Shown here: positions 1 to 10,680 of the stretch, in pieces
How the letters are laid out: the number at the start of each line of letters is the position of its first letter
Position numbering within the stretch: the first letter of the stretch is position 1
Assembly: GCA_000467715.1 (NCBI GenBank)
Contig: AJFK01000148.1
Span: 1-64,000, forward strand
Length of the DNA: 64,000 nt
Source of the DNA: Hysterium pulicare CBS 123377
Lineage: Eukaryota; Ascomycota; Dothideomycetes; Hysteriales; Hysteriaceae
Reading direction: 5' to 3'
Program-made: the position numbers and the translations under genes
Notes under the pieces: generated by a model
Told to the model about the DNA's origin: nothing
Database searches by the model: none
What the model saw: the letters and a program-made list of their open reading frames with translations, nothing else

Positions 1-1704
1 GGAACCACGAACCACAGCAATTCAAAGATTCTTTGCGAAGTTCCAGCGGCTTGGTCCAGTATTATAGTATTTTATGTCGGCAATTATGCCGCCCATGCTG
101 CAACTATCAAGACTTGGCCTGGGGAAGCAACGTTCAGCATCGTCCGAGCTATTCTCTTTGCCGTCTTCCTGCCTGCTTCAGGGGTATCTCGAGGCTTGAA
201 TGCTATTTTCCGCCATGCTATTACGGCTGAAACTGATCTACAAGAAGCTGCGAGAGCTGGTGCTCTCTGCATGGTTGTCCGGAGCCAACGCTGGCCTCAG
301 GGTATAGAGAGTCACAGAAGTGAGTTTCAACATTGCCAATACTATTCTCAAGAGACTAATACTTGCGCAGTTCAGAACCGCCGTACTGAAGCCGTACGCT
401 ACGAGATTCGAGACGGTACCTGGATGAAGGAACTTCCCAGAACATGGCCGTATTTCGATACCTCCGTTGAGCGTCCGGTGCCGACGAGAGTACAGAAGCG
501 TGGGGTGAGAGGCTTCATAAGACAGATGTTTGATACCGAACGGAAGATCCACGGAACTTGCGAATTTCCAGACGGCGCTCCATATTCCCTAGCTTTCGTT
601 CCCAGGAATGCAGCGGTTGAAACCATGGACGGAGCAAACATTCCCACACGCTTACCATCATCTTATAGTTTCGTCAAAGCGATCATTGCCCTTCTCCAAG
701 CACTCTATGCTTCCGCTACTCTATGGCGAACCGCCGGACCTCAGATCGATAAATACGGATACGCGGCCTTTGGCCTCACTGTCGCTCCATACGCGATCAT
801 GTCATTAGTGAATTTGCTAGGCAATATACTCACTCCTGACTATCCTGCATTGTTCATAGTCGAGAACGAAATCCTACGGGAAGCGCGAAAAGCTGGAGCA
901 TACATTGATGGAGTAGTTGGCAAGCTGAAAGAAGGATCTGACGTGGCGTACAAAGCTTACTTGGACTCCTCGGAATATATAATTCAGGATTCGGTAATTA
1001 CACTTCGCAGGTTACGGGACCACCCACGTCTCCCTCCAGTTGGAACCTTGACCGAACTACGAGATAGCGAAGACATCATCGAGGAAGCGCAGTCCAAAGT
1101 CGATGTTTATTTTCCAATCAAAGTCGAGCGGATTTCATCAACAGCTAGCAATCATTCATCAACAAATGAGTCCGCAAAGCCGCGAAACCCAGTTGTCCTT
1201 GCATGCCCTCCTTTTGAACATCTCGACGATGCTCGACCCATCAGGGAAGAGGTCCGGAGACAGCCGGCGCGAACACCAACTTTCAACAGAGACAAACGTG
1301 TCTTGCGTTCTTTTCAATCCTGGTTTATCTGGAACTCCCGGAATCGTTCGGAGACCGCCATACCATGGTACTCATACATCTTTTTCATTTTGATCACCAT
1401 GTTCGTGGGTTCACTATGCCTCATCATCGTCGGCGTTCTATCGCGCATGCGTGAAAACGAGAGTACGCACGCTCAACGGGTTTGGATGATCTCCTGGATG
1501 ACCTTTGGCTTCACTATTGGTCCTGTGGTAGAATTGTTATCAGTAGCCATGGATTGGCGCGATCTAAAAGGTAGAAGCCTAAGAACTCGGTGGAAAGTAG
1601 TGGCTATTTTCGTGTTCTTGATTTATGCTGCACCATCGATTGGAGGCTATGTTACTGTCGGACAGATGTTGAGGGAGTACGGGAGCTGCGTTTTCTTATA
1701 TTAG
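1..1704 (+). CDS. Multi-pass membrane protein, 5' end outside window
   Basis: The frame is open from base 1, so the gene begins left of the window and only its 3' part is seen. An intron at 320-370 (51 nt, GTGAGT..CAG, branch region GACTAAT) is likely; it is a multiple of three and has no stop, so unspliced RNA would add 17 residues. The protein has about six hydrophobic segments: one near the start (around WSSIIVFYVGNYAAH), two around codons for FVKAIIALLQAL and YAAFGLTVAPYAIM, and three near the C-terminus. A long hydrophilic stretch separates the two groups. This resembles a widespread uncharacterised fungal membrane protein family; I cannot assign a function. The stop codon TAG at 1702-1704 lies inside the target-site duplication of the SINE-like element that follows. 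Confidence 0.75.
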   Translation, partial: GTTNHSNSKILCEVPAAWSSIIVFYVGNYAAHAATIKTWPGEATFSIVRAILFAVFLPASGVSRGLNAIFRHAITAETDLQEAARAGALCMVVRSQRWPQGIESHRSEFQHCQYYSQETNTCAVQNRRTEAVRYEIRDGTWMKELPRTWPYFDTSVERPVPTRVQKRGVRGFIRQMFDTERKIHGTCEFPDGAPYSLAFVPRNAAVETMDGANIPTRLPSSYSFVKAIIALLQALYASATLWRTAGPQIDKYGYAAFGLTVAPYAIMSLVNLLGNILTPDYPALFIVENEILREARKAGAYIDGVVGKLKEGSDVAYKAYLDSSEYIIQDSVITLRRLRDHPRLPPVGTLTELRDSEDIIEEAQSKVDVYFPIKVERISSTASNHSSTNESAKPRNPVVLACPPFEHLDDARPIREEVRRQPARTPTFNRDKRVLRSFQSWFIWNSRNRSETAIPWYSYIFFILITMFVGSLCLIIVGVLSRMRENESTHAQRVWMISWMTFGFTIGPVVELLSVAMDWRDLKGRSLRTRWKVVAIFVFLIYAAPSIGGYVTVGQMLREYGSCVFLY

Positions 1705-1710
1705 AATTCA
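1701..1710 (+). repeat. Target-site duplication, left copy
   Basis: TTAGAATTCA, identical to 2087-2096. It contains the stop codon of the upstream membrane protein gene, so the insertion left that coding region intact but replaced its 3' untranslated region. Confidence 0.75.
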
Positions 1711-2086
1711 GGTGGGTGGTGCAGTTAGTTGGTGGGCAGTAACCAACTAATTGCACTAGGCAGGTGTTCTCGCTTAGGTTTGTCCGCCTTGGCGCCTTAG
1801 AACACAGTGGGTTCGATTCCCGCACCTACCCCCAAGGGGCTTTCTGCATTTTCTGGTGGCCTTCGGATTCTAGTTTGGAAGGTTGGAGGGTCTCGGCGAA
1901 GGGCTAGACTATGTAGCTTGGGCTGCAGAATCACCAAATAGACGCTTGAAGTTTGGTTCAACCAACACCCAGTTAATAGGTGGTTTTGGTGCGGGGTTTG
2001 CCCTCGCTCTCCCCTATAACTAGCTAGTCAACAGTCTGCATATTCTAATAAGAACGGGTCGGACGTTAAATTAATATTTTTTTATG
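1711..2086 (+). mobile_element. SINE-like retroposon with tRNA-like head
   Basis: The first 120 bases read like an enlarged tRNA gene. GGTGGGT (1711-1717) can pair with ACCTACC (1824-1830) as an acceptor stem. A pol III A-box-like run lies at 1717-1732 and a perfect B box, GGTTCGATTCC, at 1810-1820 inside a five-pair T arm. The D-arm position carries a 15-pair hairpin (1719-1733 with 1742-1756, one G.T pair), and a second stem pairs 1764-1770 with 1799-1805. About 250 bases of unrelated body follow, ending in a T-rich tail near 2071-2084. The element is flanked by identical 10-base direct repeats TTAGAATTCA (1701-1710 and 2087-2096), as expected of a LINE-driven insertion. I see no second copy in the window. 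Confidence 0.72.
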
Positions 2087-2096
2087 TTAGAATTCA
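2087..2096 (+). repeat. Target-site duplication, right copy
   Basis: TTAGAATTCA, the second copy flanking the SINE-like element. The match stops at exactly ten bases on the side inside the element. Confidence 0.75.
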
Positions 2097-2660
2097 CGTA
2101 GGCCTAGTCGATGGCTGTTCATGAATGTATAAGCCTCCCCTTTACATGATACTGTAAGATGGATCGCGTTTCCTATGCTACTTTCGGGATGACCTCAAGG
2201 ATGGCAACTTGCTTTAATGTCTTTGCCAGCGTCTACATCGGCTTTGTAGGCTGATAGTGAAGCAAGTCCTCCAAATCATGATGTGCGCTCAATTTCATCT
2301 GGGTTTAAGAGGAGCTGGAAGGAGATGTGACGTGGGATTTAGATAGCAAGTCCACTTTAGAATATGAGTGGAGTGGCGGTGCTGACCTCCACGCAGCATT
2401 CCAAGGTTGCATATGATTTTCATCAGCGGCTTAATGCGAAGTCTGGTTGTCGCCACGTAAAAGTGCGGGTAGGCGCATTAGTCCTGCATGCTATGACGGC
2501 ATCAGCCACAGCCCTCACTCCAAGTTTTTTATATTTCCCCCCCATTCACTCGACCCGTGGTAGAACATCACAGATAAGTCTCGCAAACACTACTCCAACA
2601 AGTTACAAAACGATCGCCTAGCTCTCTGATTCTAGTTCACACTCTCTATAATCGTCCAAA
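2097..2660. other. Intergenic, no gene seen
   Basis: Between the SINE-like element and the next gene. The last 60 bases are CT-rich, as is common just upstream of fungal start codons. An 85-codon open frame at 2364-2621 has no coding character I can recognise. Confidence 0.5.
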
Positions 2661-3697
2661 ATGGTCAAAGTCGTCGAAAACAAGGTCGTCGACCTAGATG
2701 TCATGCCCGGCAGCAAAGAACAGCGCGAAGCCGTAGCACTGGCAAAGTAATCAACCACCCTGCCTCCCCGCTACCGCTCATCTAAACCTTCCTATCCATT
2801 TCGCTTCACTCTCTTCCTTGCTAACTACTCAACCCGTCCAGAGCCCAAGCGGCAGGCCTCGTTCCCGGCGACGAAGCAGCAAATAAAACGGCAATCGATA
2901 ACGCCGGAAATGCCGTTACTGCAGTCGGAGGCACGGTAGGGGGTGCTGTCAAGGGACTCGTAGATACGACTGGAAACACGGTGGGAACATTGGGAGAAGG
3001 CCTGGCGGGAACGGTGCAAGGCGTGGGGTCTGGTCTGGGAAGTGCAGCCAAATTTGGCGGGGGTGCTTTGGATGGTGCCGGCAGGGGAATTGGTGGTGCC
3101 ATGGGATTTGGTGGGAAGAAACAGGAAGGTGGGGAGGAGGAAGTGCAGACAGACCTTGGGGAGACCAATCAAGGAGCCGTCAGTTTGGAGGATAAAGAGG
3201 AGCCTAAGGGAGAAGAGAAGGGAACAGAGGAGGAAGTGAGTGAGCCACAGAATGACCTTGGGGATACTGACCAGGGAGCAGTGAACCTAGAGGATAAAGA
3301 GGAGCCTAAGGGGGAAGAGAAGGAATCTGTGGAGGAACCTCAAGTGGAGGAGGAGGAAATTGTGGAGGAGCCTAAGGGAGAGGAGAAGGAAACGGTGGAG
3401 GAGCCTAAGGGAGAGGAGAAGGAAACGGTGGAGGAGCCTAAGGGGAATGAGAATGAAACAGAGGAGGAGCCTAAGAGGGAAGAAAAAGAAACTGTGGAGG
3501 AAGCAGAGGAGGAGGGGGAGATTGAAGAAGAGTCTGGTGAAGAAATAAAAAAACCCAAAAAACTCGAAGTTCGAGGGGAGACCCAAGAGGAGACTGGGGA
3601 GGAAATAAAGAAACCCAAGAAGCTGGAAGTTCGAGGGAAGAATCAGGAGACTGAAGAAGAAATAAAGAAACCTAAGAAATTGGAGGTCCGAGGATAG
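2661..3697 (+). CDS. Glu/Lys-repeat low-complexity protein
   Basis: Two exons, 2661-2746 and 2842-3697, joined over a 95-nt intron (GTAATC..CAG, branch GCTAACT at 2819-2825), give 313 residues. The N-terminal third is a hydrophilic start (MVKVVENKVVDLDVMPGSK) followed by a Gly/Val/Ala-rich amphipathic stretch with recurring TVGGAVKGLVDTTGNTVG-type steps, reminiscent of fungal proteins with glycine-zipper-like repeats. The rest is extremely acidic and repetitive: two copies of a DLGxTxQGAVxLEDKEEPKGEEK unit, several ExxEEPKGEEKETV units and three C-terminal copies of EEIKKPKKLEVRG. No catalytic domain is visible. The repeats suggest an intrinsically disordered protein; its role is unknown. Long minus-strand frames across the repeats are mirror artefacts. 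Confidence 0.78.
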
Positions 3698-4181
3698 GCT
3701 GATGCTTCGGATCATGTGGCATAAGTGGAAGAGGGAAATCACGACTGTATGAGTATATGAATTTGATATTGTTTTGGCTTATTTGGGGAATACATAGGCA
3801 TTTCAAGTGCTTAGCAGACACTATTTCTTCATATTGAATTTCCGTAAACCGATTTTTGTCATAACCTAGTCTCGTGATTAATGTTGAAGCTTAAGTGGAA
3901 GTCATCGCTATGTGACGGTGTTCATAGCACACGTGCAGAACAAAGAAGTTATGAGAGTGTCTTTGTTCTTAATTGGCTTTCCGAATGTTCACATTGATGT
4001 TATCGGCTCTTCAGAATCTTTCATGCTGTACAAAGACATACTTCAGCATTGTTCACGACTGTATCTCACGACATAAAACCGTCTCGCATTACCACCATTT
4101 CTTTGTCTTCATCCTCACACTTCCAAACATATAACACCATATCTACGTGCAACCACGACTTCTCAACTCAAACACGCAGCT
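3698..4181. other. Intergenic, no gene seen
   Basis: Spacer between the Glu/Lys-repeat gene and the small repeat peptide. Nothing recognisable; the last 150 bases are CT/CA-rich and could hold a promoter and leader. Confidence 0.4.
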
Positions 4182-4436
4182 ATGCCGTCTTCTCGCATCT
4201 CCCCAGAGTCCTCCTGCATTCCCTCCTCCCGCATCGCACCCGAATCTTGTCGCACGCCTTCTTTTCGCATCGCACCTGATTGGAGCAAAGAACCCTCTTC
4301 ACGAATCTCACCTCCGAGAAAAGAATCTTCATCGCGCATATCACCTCCGAGCGGAGCGAAGGAGCAAGGGACGAAGGAACGGCGTCTTGCAGGGTTGTGG
4401 GAGAAAATTAAGGTGAAGAAAGATGAAGGGACTTGA
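4182..4436 (+). CDS. Small Ser/Arg/Pro repeat protein (84 aa)
   Basis: A single open frame whose product contains five near-tandem copies of a motif of the form SSRI(S/A)P, spaced 10-13 residues apart, followed by a basic tail (RRLAGLWEKIKVKKDEG). The recurrence at protein level, the CT-rich leader and an ATG in a reasonable context support a real gene. Without homologues it could also be a chance frame over a short DNA repeat. No signal peptide or membrane segment. Function unknown. Confidence 0.45.
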   Translation: MPSSRISPESSCIPSSRIAPESCRTPSFRIAPDWSKEPSSRISPPRKESSSRISPPSGAKEQGTKERRLAGLWEKIKVKKDEGT

Positions 4437-4884
4437 TGGCTTGTACAATGGTTTTCTCTAAGAGGACATTAATGGTTTCTTTAATTTGACAATGGATTTA
4501 CCTCTCTACCGTATGTTCTCTTTCGGGTAATTTTGTGATCGAATGCGTTAAGAACAAGAAAAATCACGCGGACAGCTTGCTATGGTGCTCTTGTAACAGA
4601 CCTAGGTTCCTAAGGTTGTTCTCTTAATCTAGTATCGCTACAAACCCCCCTAGGCATCCAGCAGCAACGGAAAGAACCTCTTTAGCGGCCTCTCCGACCC
4701 TCCACATGCTGCCTCATTTCAGCAGACAACTTGGAAACTCAAGGGAAGAGAGTGTGGTGATGCAGAGTATGCATATTGATGAGATACGAAGGTGAGGAAT
4801 GAAGACGAATGAAGAGGGAAATGGTACCAGCAGAGCGCCTGGCTACAGTGGTCCCGCGGGATACATCTGCCTCACGTATATCTG
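4437..4884. other. Intergenic, no gene seen
   Basis: Between the 3' ends of the small repeat gene (+) and the small Cys protein gene (-), so probably two 3' untranslated regions facing each other. Confidence 0.4.
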
Positions 4885-5452
4885 CTATGTCCCTGGCGAA
4901 CAAATGCTGAACCATGTCTGGATAGAAGCAAAGACAGAGAGATCCACAAATGTAAGTACCTCATTGATGGGCACTTCAGCAACCCCGATCTGATTACAAA
5001 TGATTCCCTCAGAGTCACAGTTAAGTTCCAAATCCTCATGCCCGTTACCCGTGGCCTGTCCCCTATTGTGGTTGAGTCACCTCTCACTCATGCAATAACT
5101 GGAGTGTAGACACTCACCCGACGGTAGATACATATCCAAGAACAACGACATGTCCAACTCGAGGGTAGCCAAGAAAGCTTCCGTCGCCACAGGGATACAT
5201 GTCGTTTCCAACAGGCTCCGCACCAGGCACTGAAATGGAACACTGAGAAACCCCAGCTGCCGTGTTCAATGTGGCCTGGATGGTCTTTGTTCCATCCCGG
5301 TCGCTGGTGGTTAGATTGGAGACTTGGAACGGAACTAACCCAGTGGATGGCACTTGTATTGGCCCCGTTTCGGCATGAAAAAGAGTTTGATTAAGCTCAA
5401 CCACGCGTAAGCGGTGATTATGTTTAAAGCTCTCATTTGTGGTTAATTTCAT
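4885..5452 (-). CDS. Small Cys-containing protein, uncharacterised
   Basis: Exons 5452-5118 and 5062-4885, joined over a 55-nt intron (GTGAGT..TAG), give 170 residues. Phase is kept and the second exon continues sensibly (ATGNGHEDLELNCDSEG). An optional second intron at 4918-4959 (42 nt, GTACTT..CAG) is in frame without a stop, so both forms end in SICSPGT. The body contains N-glycosylation-type sites (NQT, NLT) and five cysteines, features of secreted fungal proteins, yet no signal peptide is visible at the ATG at 5452. An upstream leader exon may have been missed. Family not recognised. Confidence 0.6.
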
Positions 5453-5653
5453 TGAATGATGTAGCGGTGTTGCTTTGATTTTGCGTTGAGTTCTCGTTGG
5501 TATTTGGTTTCTTTGGTTCTGGTTTACACGGTATCGTCACCGTTGACGACAAGTTTCGGCATGTACAACATTGGTAACGTTGACTCCTTCGACGACGACG
5601 TGTGTGCCGGCTACTAGTTGCCTACTTCTTAGGGAATGGAGCGGAAGTACTAG

Positions 5654-5662
5654 ATTTATATA
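5654..5662 (-). promoter_or_regulatory. TATA-like box upstream of small Cys protein
   Basis: TATATAAAT on the minus strand, about 200 bases upstream of the ATG at 5452. Placement is compatible with a core promoter but also with a missed first exon. Confidence 0.35.
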
Positions 5663-7541
5663 GGGTGTGGGCCAATTGCTGCTATATAGAGTAATTTAGC
5701 GATTGTGGCGCTTGGTTGAAAGCTAGTGCTCGAGCCAATCAACCTACTATAATACTGGACTTTATATCGTGATGTAGTCAAGGAAGTTTTCTGTGAATAC
5801 TGAGTTTGACGAACTCAGGCCTTCTTCCGCTAGTTAAGGACTCATTGAGCGTGACCATAAGCCTATTATAGACAGCCTCGCCGAGATGGGCAAGAGTTGG
5901 TTGCACAATCTGTGTGCGGGTCGCATATGGCTCGTGCAGATAGGTTTCTCTTAACAAGATACGCCGGCGATGGTGAATCAGCTTTTACAGAATACTATTA
6001 GGACCGGCGGTGCAAGACCTTTATCGATGACATGATGCGTGGTGGGGAACTAACCTGTTCAGGTTTCCCCTAGGCGTGCCACACTCTACTTTGTACTTTA
6101 TGAAATCCTTCTCAATTGGCGTTGGAATGAAAGTTCCTTACTTTTCATTTTGTGCTCATTCTGTTCGCCTTTAGTGTACTTTATTCTTTGTCCACACGGC
6201 CGCAGGTGTTAGACTCCAGCCGCCGTCACGGCGGAAGTTCATAGCAAGGTGACTCTCATCTGCAATGTTGTCTTCAGTCCCGTCTATTTTCATTATCATT
6301 CTACTTCTTCTCTTTCTTAGCCTCCATGGCGTTGAGGGTGTGCCGTACACAAGAAGAGGCTCCATTCTTTGCGGGGATGAGCAACGCACACGACCACGAA
6401 ACGCCTCTCCGGCCATGACAGCGTGTACTCGCAGCTTCCATCTAATTTAGGATCCATTAATCGCGTGGTTCATGTGTCCAGATAAGCTTCGGTTGTTGGG
6501 TTGTAATATGAACTGGCGGCTGGAAATGTCCCTCTCGCGTATTCTAAAAGTAGAAGTGGGAGATAAGAATAAGGTTGCACCCCCAAAAAAAAAACCAAAA
6601 AAAAAACCTTCGTGAGCAACAATACTTCAATCTTTGCGGGCAACCTATCAATAAAAAATTCAAATGTATTCTTCTTAAGTAAAACTAGTTCTCTTTCTAG
6701 GCTTTACATTTCTGGCTAAAATATTCGTAGCTGTAGGTTGCTTTGTTCTCAGGCTAAGTTGGAAGTTCTTCCCGTCGCTTTACCTTATGAGAGTGCCCAG
6801 AGCCAGGTGAGCCAGGGAACCCAGGTAGCGGCACGACCCGGCCGGGCCGATGCGCCCAAACCGCTCACCACCACCAATGACAACCCCACCAACTCCATCC
6901 TCACCCACGCCTCATACCGCTGATTCCACCATCTAATTTTGTGCAAAAATGACTGGTAGTGACTGTCATGCTGAATAGGGGGTCCCGAATGACACGCTAG
7001 ACTCGCGTCTTACCACTCGCATCCGCTATATGCACGCCGTTTCTGCTCACTGCGGCGAACCGTCAAGCGTCCGACCTGAATATAGATAAAGACGAGGACC
7101 AACCAGAACCAGGCAAAAAGTACCTCAAGTAACGTCGTGTAAGACCTGGCAGAGTACTTGGAGAGATTCAACAACCTGAAATCCGTAAATATGTGTGAAA
7201 GAAACCCGGGAGTTATAAAGACTTTGCTCTTAGAATGACCTAGAAGTTTGGCTAGCATTGCCCGTCATCTTTATGTTCCAAAGTTGGACCCGTCTCTGGA
7301 CCCGACTCTCTGGTTCTCTGCCTTTTACTGTGCTGTGCCGCATTTCCCTTCAGCAAAAGATCAAGCGACATAGCATACTTGCCTTGCCTTCTGCCTGTTT
7401 CTCATCTATGTTTGTCCGATAACAATGCGGCGAAGCTCTGGGCCTTGTACTATAGTCTTTCGCATCCATACATATATCTCACTCTTGTGGTCCAATGCGT
7501 AGTTACTCCTTTCATTCTCAATTCTCGATCTTCGATTCATC
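5663..7541. other. Long intergenic stretch
   Basis: About 1.9 kb without a supported gene. It holds an A-rich run near 6584-6607 (two A tracts separated by CC). A 61-codon frame at 6265-6450 starts with a hydrophobic, signal-like leader (MLSSVPSIFIIILLLLFLSL) but then loses coding character, so I do not call it. An 82-codon minus frame at 7010-7258 has no recognisable features. Confidence 0.4.
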
Positions 7542-10128
7542 ATGAGTCCGCAACTTCTCATTCAAGCATCCCAAGGTCGCTCAGCCGGCAAAGGCAATGT
7601 TAGGACTCTTCTTCAATCTTCCGAGCCTCCTAGATCTCCTACGGCAAAATTAGGTCGCTGTGATGCTCTTGAAACCAACGGGCAGCCTTGCAAGGCTATG
7701 CTACCTACGGAGGGCGACCCCTGGTGTAAGCGACATTGTAAGGAGATGAAAGAGGTAGACGCGGAATGGAAAGAAGCACAGAGAGAAGCTAAAAAGATTC
7801 AAGCGCTCACCCCTGACTCTGCGAAGCAGAAAGTGCTCAAGCTCCGTCAGGCCATCGACCTTAGAAGGCAGGTCCGCGAACGGTTCTATCCAAGAGGTGG
7901 CGACACGGCCGATCATGTCCAGTGGATCATGAAGCTAGAACGCGATATCAGGAATCTGGCGGATTCAATACTAAGTGCGCTTTCACACCTTCACCCAATT
8001 TTGTGCTATAACGACTAACAAATGACTAGTGTCAAACTTTGCTCGCCATCCAACACCGGATATCCCGGAGATCATCACACCAGTGGCCGAACGTTCGGAA
8101 TTGTCTGCAAAGATAATGATACTTCAGTCACCTTTGGATCCTAGAATTCCGATCAGCTCACTGGAGAACATGCCTGATGACGGTACCATTCTTGTGTTGA
8201 AGCATTTTTACACCGACTTCTGTGCTGATGCGAAACGGCGACTCTATAAGATTGTTCCAGACCTCAACGACAGCCCATCTCAGTCCAGTCCAGAAATGCG
8301 AACCTCAAAACCTCGCGATGGGGGCACTGATATCCTTAGAGCCTGGTTCCGCATCATGATCCTTAACGACAGCGAAGCAGAGGCACTTGAGCATGCCACC
8401 AGGGCAACGAGTATCGATGACTTCCTGAACGGTCGCCATGCAAGCCAAATTGAGACTTACTGCGACTTTTTCGAGAAGGCATGGCGTCCTCATGCTGTTC
8501 AATACCTTCGCGTCGCCGTTTGCGCCCAGACTCTTGCTGCAGGAGAGACCAAAACCATCAACATCTTGGGTGGAATCATACCAAGCACCACAGAAGGGCT
8601 TAAGATGACGAAACCCTGCTGGGACATACTCTACCGATGGTTTCCTAACCTTCTAACGCCATGGACACTTGCAAGTATTTGCCAAAACTTCGAAGATTAC
8701 ACCACAGTATGCAAGCTGCTGATGTTGGGTTTGTACCGCGAGCAATGGTACGATCCTGACAGTCTTCTTCTGGAATGCACTACTGGTGTGTACCTTGGCT
8801 TCATACCATCACAGAAAGGCGACTTCACCTCCGCAGCAGTATCGAAAGACGAGGGGGATTCGGTTGTACAGTTTGAGTCTCGAAATTATGTGACAGGACA
8901 GATGGCAATTGGAGATCCACTTACCGAAACCCTCTTGGACGAGCTTCGAAAGAGGACTGAACGGCTACTCCTTGTGGTCTATGAGGGAACCAACGCTAAT
9001 GCTACAGTGTATCCCTCCGAGGATGACCTCTTCATTAGACGACGGCGCTCAGCGAAGGACCAAAGCGAGCTCGAAAAGGCCGAGTGGACAACAATAATTA
9101 CACTGGAAGACATCAAGAACGATCTAAGACTTAGGAAGACCTCTATGTATGATCCGATCGTCGTGGATTCTTGGCAATTCATCATCATCGATAAGCAGCC
9201 AGGCTTGCCGTTCACACTTTTCGACATCATTTCGGATGCATTACTCATGCTGGTTGAAGATCCACCACCAAGGCAAGTCGCGAAACGGGTCATACGAGAT
9301 GTTATCCCACCCTCCGTGCAAGAGATATTTCTAGACGAACTGAGCATCGACAGCCCTCCCGAAATGAAATTTCCTCCTCCTCCTGAAGTTCAGTACGAAG
9401 GAAATAGACAGAGAAGTTGGAAGCCGGACAGACAAGTGTTATTGGCACATCAGGCGAAGTCCATGGAGACGCGCTCCAGGGATATGAATAGATTCATTGG
9501 TCGAATTATAAATGACATGGAAAAATGCGGTATTGTGAGCCTTGCCGCGGAGTATGAACGCCCTCAGACCAAGCCAGTGGTCATTCAAGGCACCGATGGA
9601 GGTCTTGATCTTTACTTCCCTTACGAATTTGGAGGCCTGGCGCCCGACTCAGAGCTAACTCCATCTCTCACGCTTCCCCCAGCAAATTGCCTCTTGGACT
9701 TCGCAAAAGCCTTTCAGGAAAAGCACCCTACTGCCATCATGACAAAAGGCTCCATCCAAACTCATTACTGCGCATGGCCAATGCCATCCATCAAGCGTCT
9801 CGGGAAGAGCAGGCTGAATTTCGCAACTTGGGAGGGTCATATCTATCATTGGAATGCCATGCCCTTCGATAGGCCGTGGTCAGAGCGTGCATGGCAGTAT
9901 TACCTACATCACTACATCAACTCCAAATATCCTTTTATCATGTGCTATCTCACCACCTTCGTCATTTGCGCAGTGGATGAAGTGGATGCCGAGAAAGCGG
10001 TGGGCACTATCCTGGATGAGACGGAGAAGAGGGATTGGAAGGTTGTTCTTCCGAGCCTGAGGGATTGGACTTCTGATGTTGAGGACTTGAAATTAGAAGC
10101 GCTATTTGAGGGGGTTCGGCCTATGTAG
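7542..10128 (+). CDS. Large protein with N-terminal DUF5763-like zinc motif
   Basis: Exons 7542-7974 and 8030-10128 with a 55-nt intron (GTGCGC..TAG, branch GACTAAC) give 843 residues. Residues 40-66 fit the small zinc-binding pattern of DUF5763-type domains: Cys40, Cys50, Cys62 and His65 in GRCDALETNGQPC and WCKRHC. A charged helical stretch follows (residues 66-145), then about 700 residues without a motif known to me, rich in Trp and aromatic residues towards the C-terminus (WEGHIYHWNAMPFDRPWSER). No signal peptide or membrane segment is visible. The zinc motif suggests a nucleic-acid or protein contact; the rest looks like a conserved fungal protein of unknown role. Confidence 0.8.
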
Positions 10129-10680
10129 AGCGCGGCGTTTGGATGACGGCAGCTCGGGAAGCTACGATTCCTTTTGGATGTGTGCATTGTGGCTAGCGAC
10201 GTTCTTTGGAGGCATGGTTCTGCGGTTTGGACCCTCGTTTTTCCCCTTGGATGGGTTCTGTCTGGCGATTTTAGCTTGGGAGGCTTAGTCTTGATTACAA
10301 TTCACTATTTGCAGTTTTGTTATTCATCCATTCACCCCCCAGCTTTCCACGCTGGGATTGGTGCTATGACTCATCCGGCCGCCTGAAACATGAGGCGTTC
10401 TTACCTAAATACCTTGCAGCGCCAACGCACCTGATTTCGTGTATGCGCCTTCGGGATCCGACACGCCGCTAACGCAGTAATCCTTGATTCATGTTATGCT
10501 TCCAACGTTTGTGACTCAGAGCTCCTATCTCCGTATTCGGCAGCTCAACTCATGTTTAAAGCGAGTAAACTAATCACTCATACTTTCTGCTTCAACACCC
10601 CCAAACCCAATTCACATCAAGCACTCCTCCCTCTTCCCTTCTCTCTCAACTTTGCACAGACTCTCTCCGCAAAACCCGAA
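10129..10680. other. Intergenic, possible leader of glyoxalase gene
   Basis: Mostly featureless. An in-frame ATG at 10552 would extend the glyoxalase-fold protein by 43 residues without a stop. Confidence 0.4.

Noticed and set aside
3287-3742. Long minus-strand frames over the Glu/Lys repeat gene
   Set aside because: They mirror the repeats (Leu/Phe-rich or Ser-rich translations) and have no independent support.
5560-5630. Minus-strand frame reading VVVEGVNVTNVVHAET, echoing VVELNQTLFHAET of the small Cys protein
   Set aside because: Only about 15 residues, ends at a stop, and no splice site joins it to the gene; probably coincidence, though a lost leader exon cannot be excluded.
6265-6450. 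61-residue frame with a signal-peptide-like start
   Set aside because: After the hydrophobic leader it has no coding character; an overlapping minus frame is equally long.
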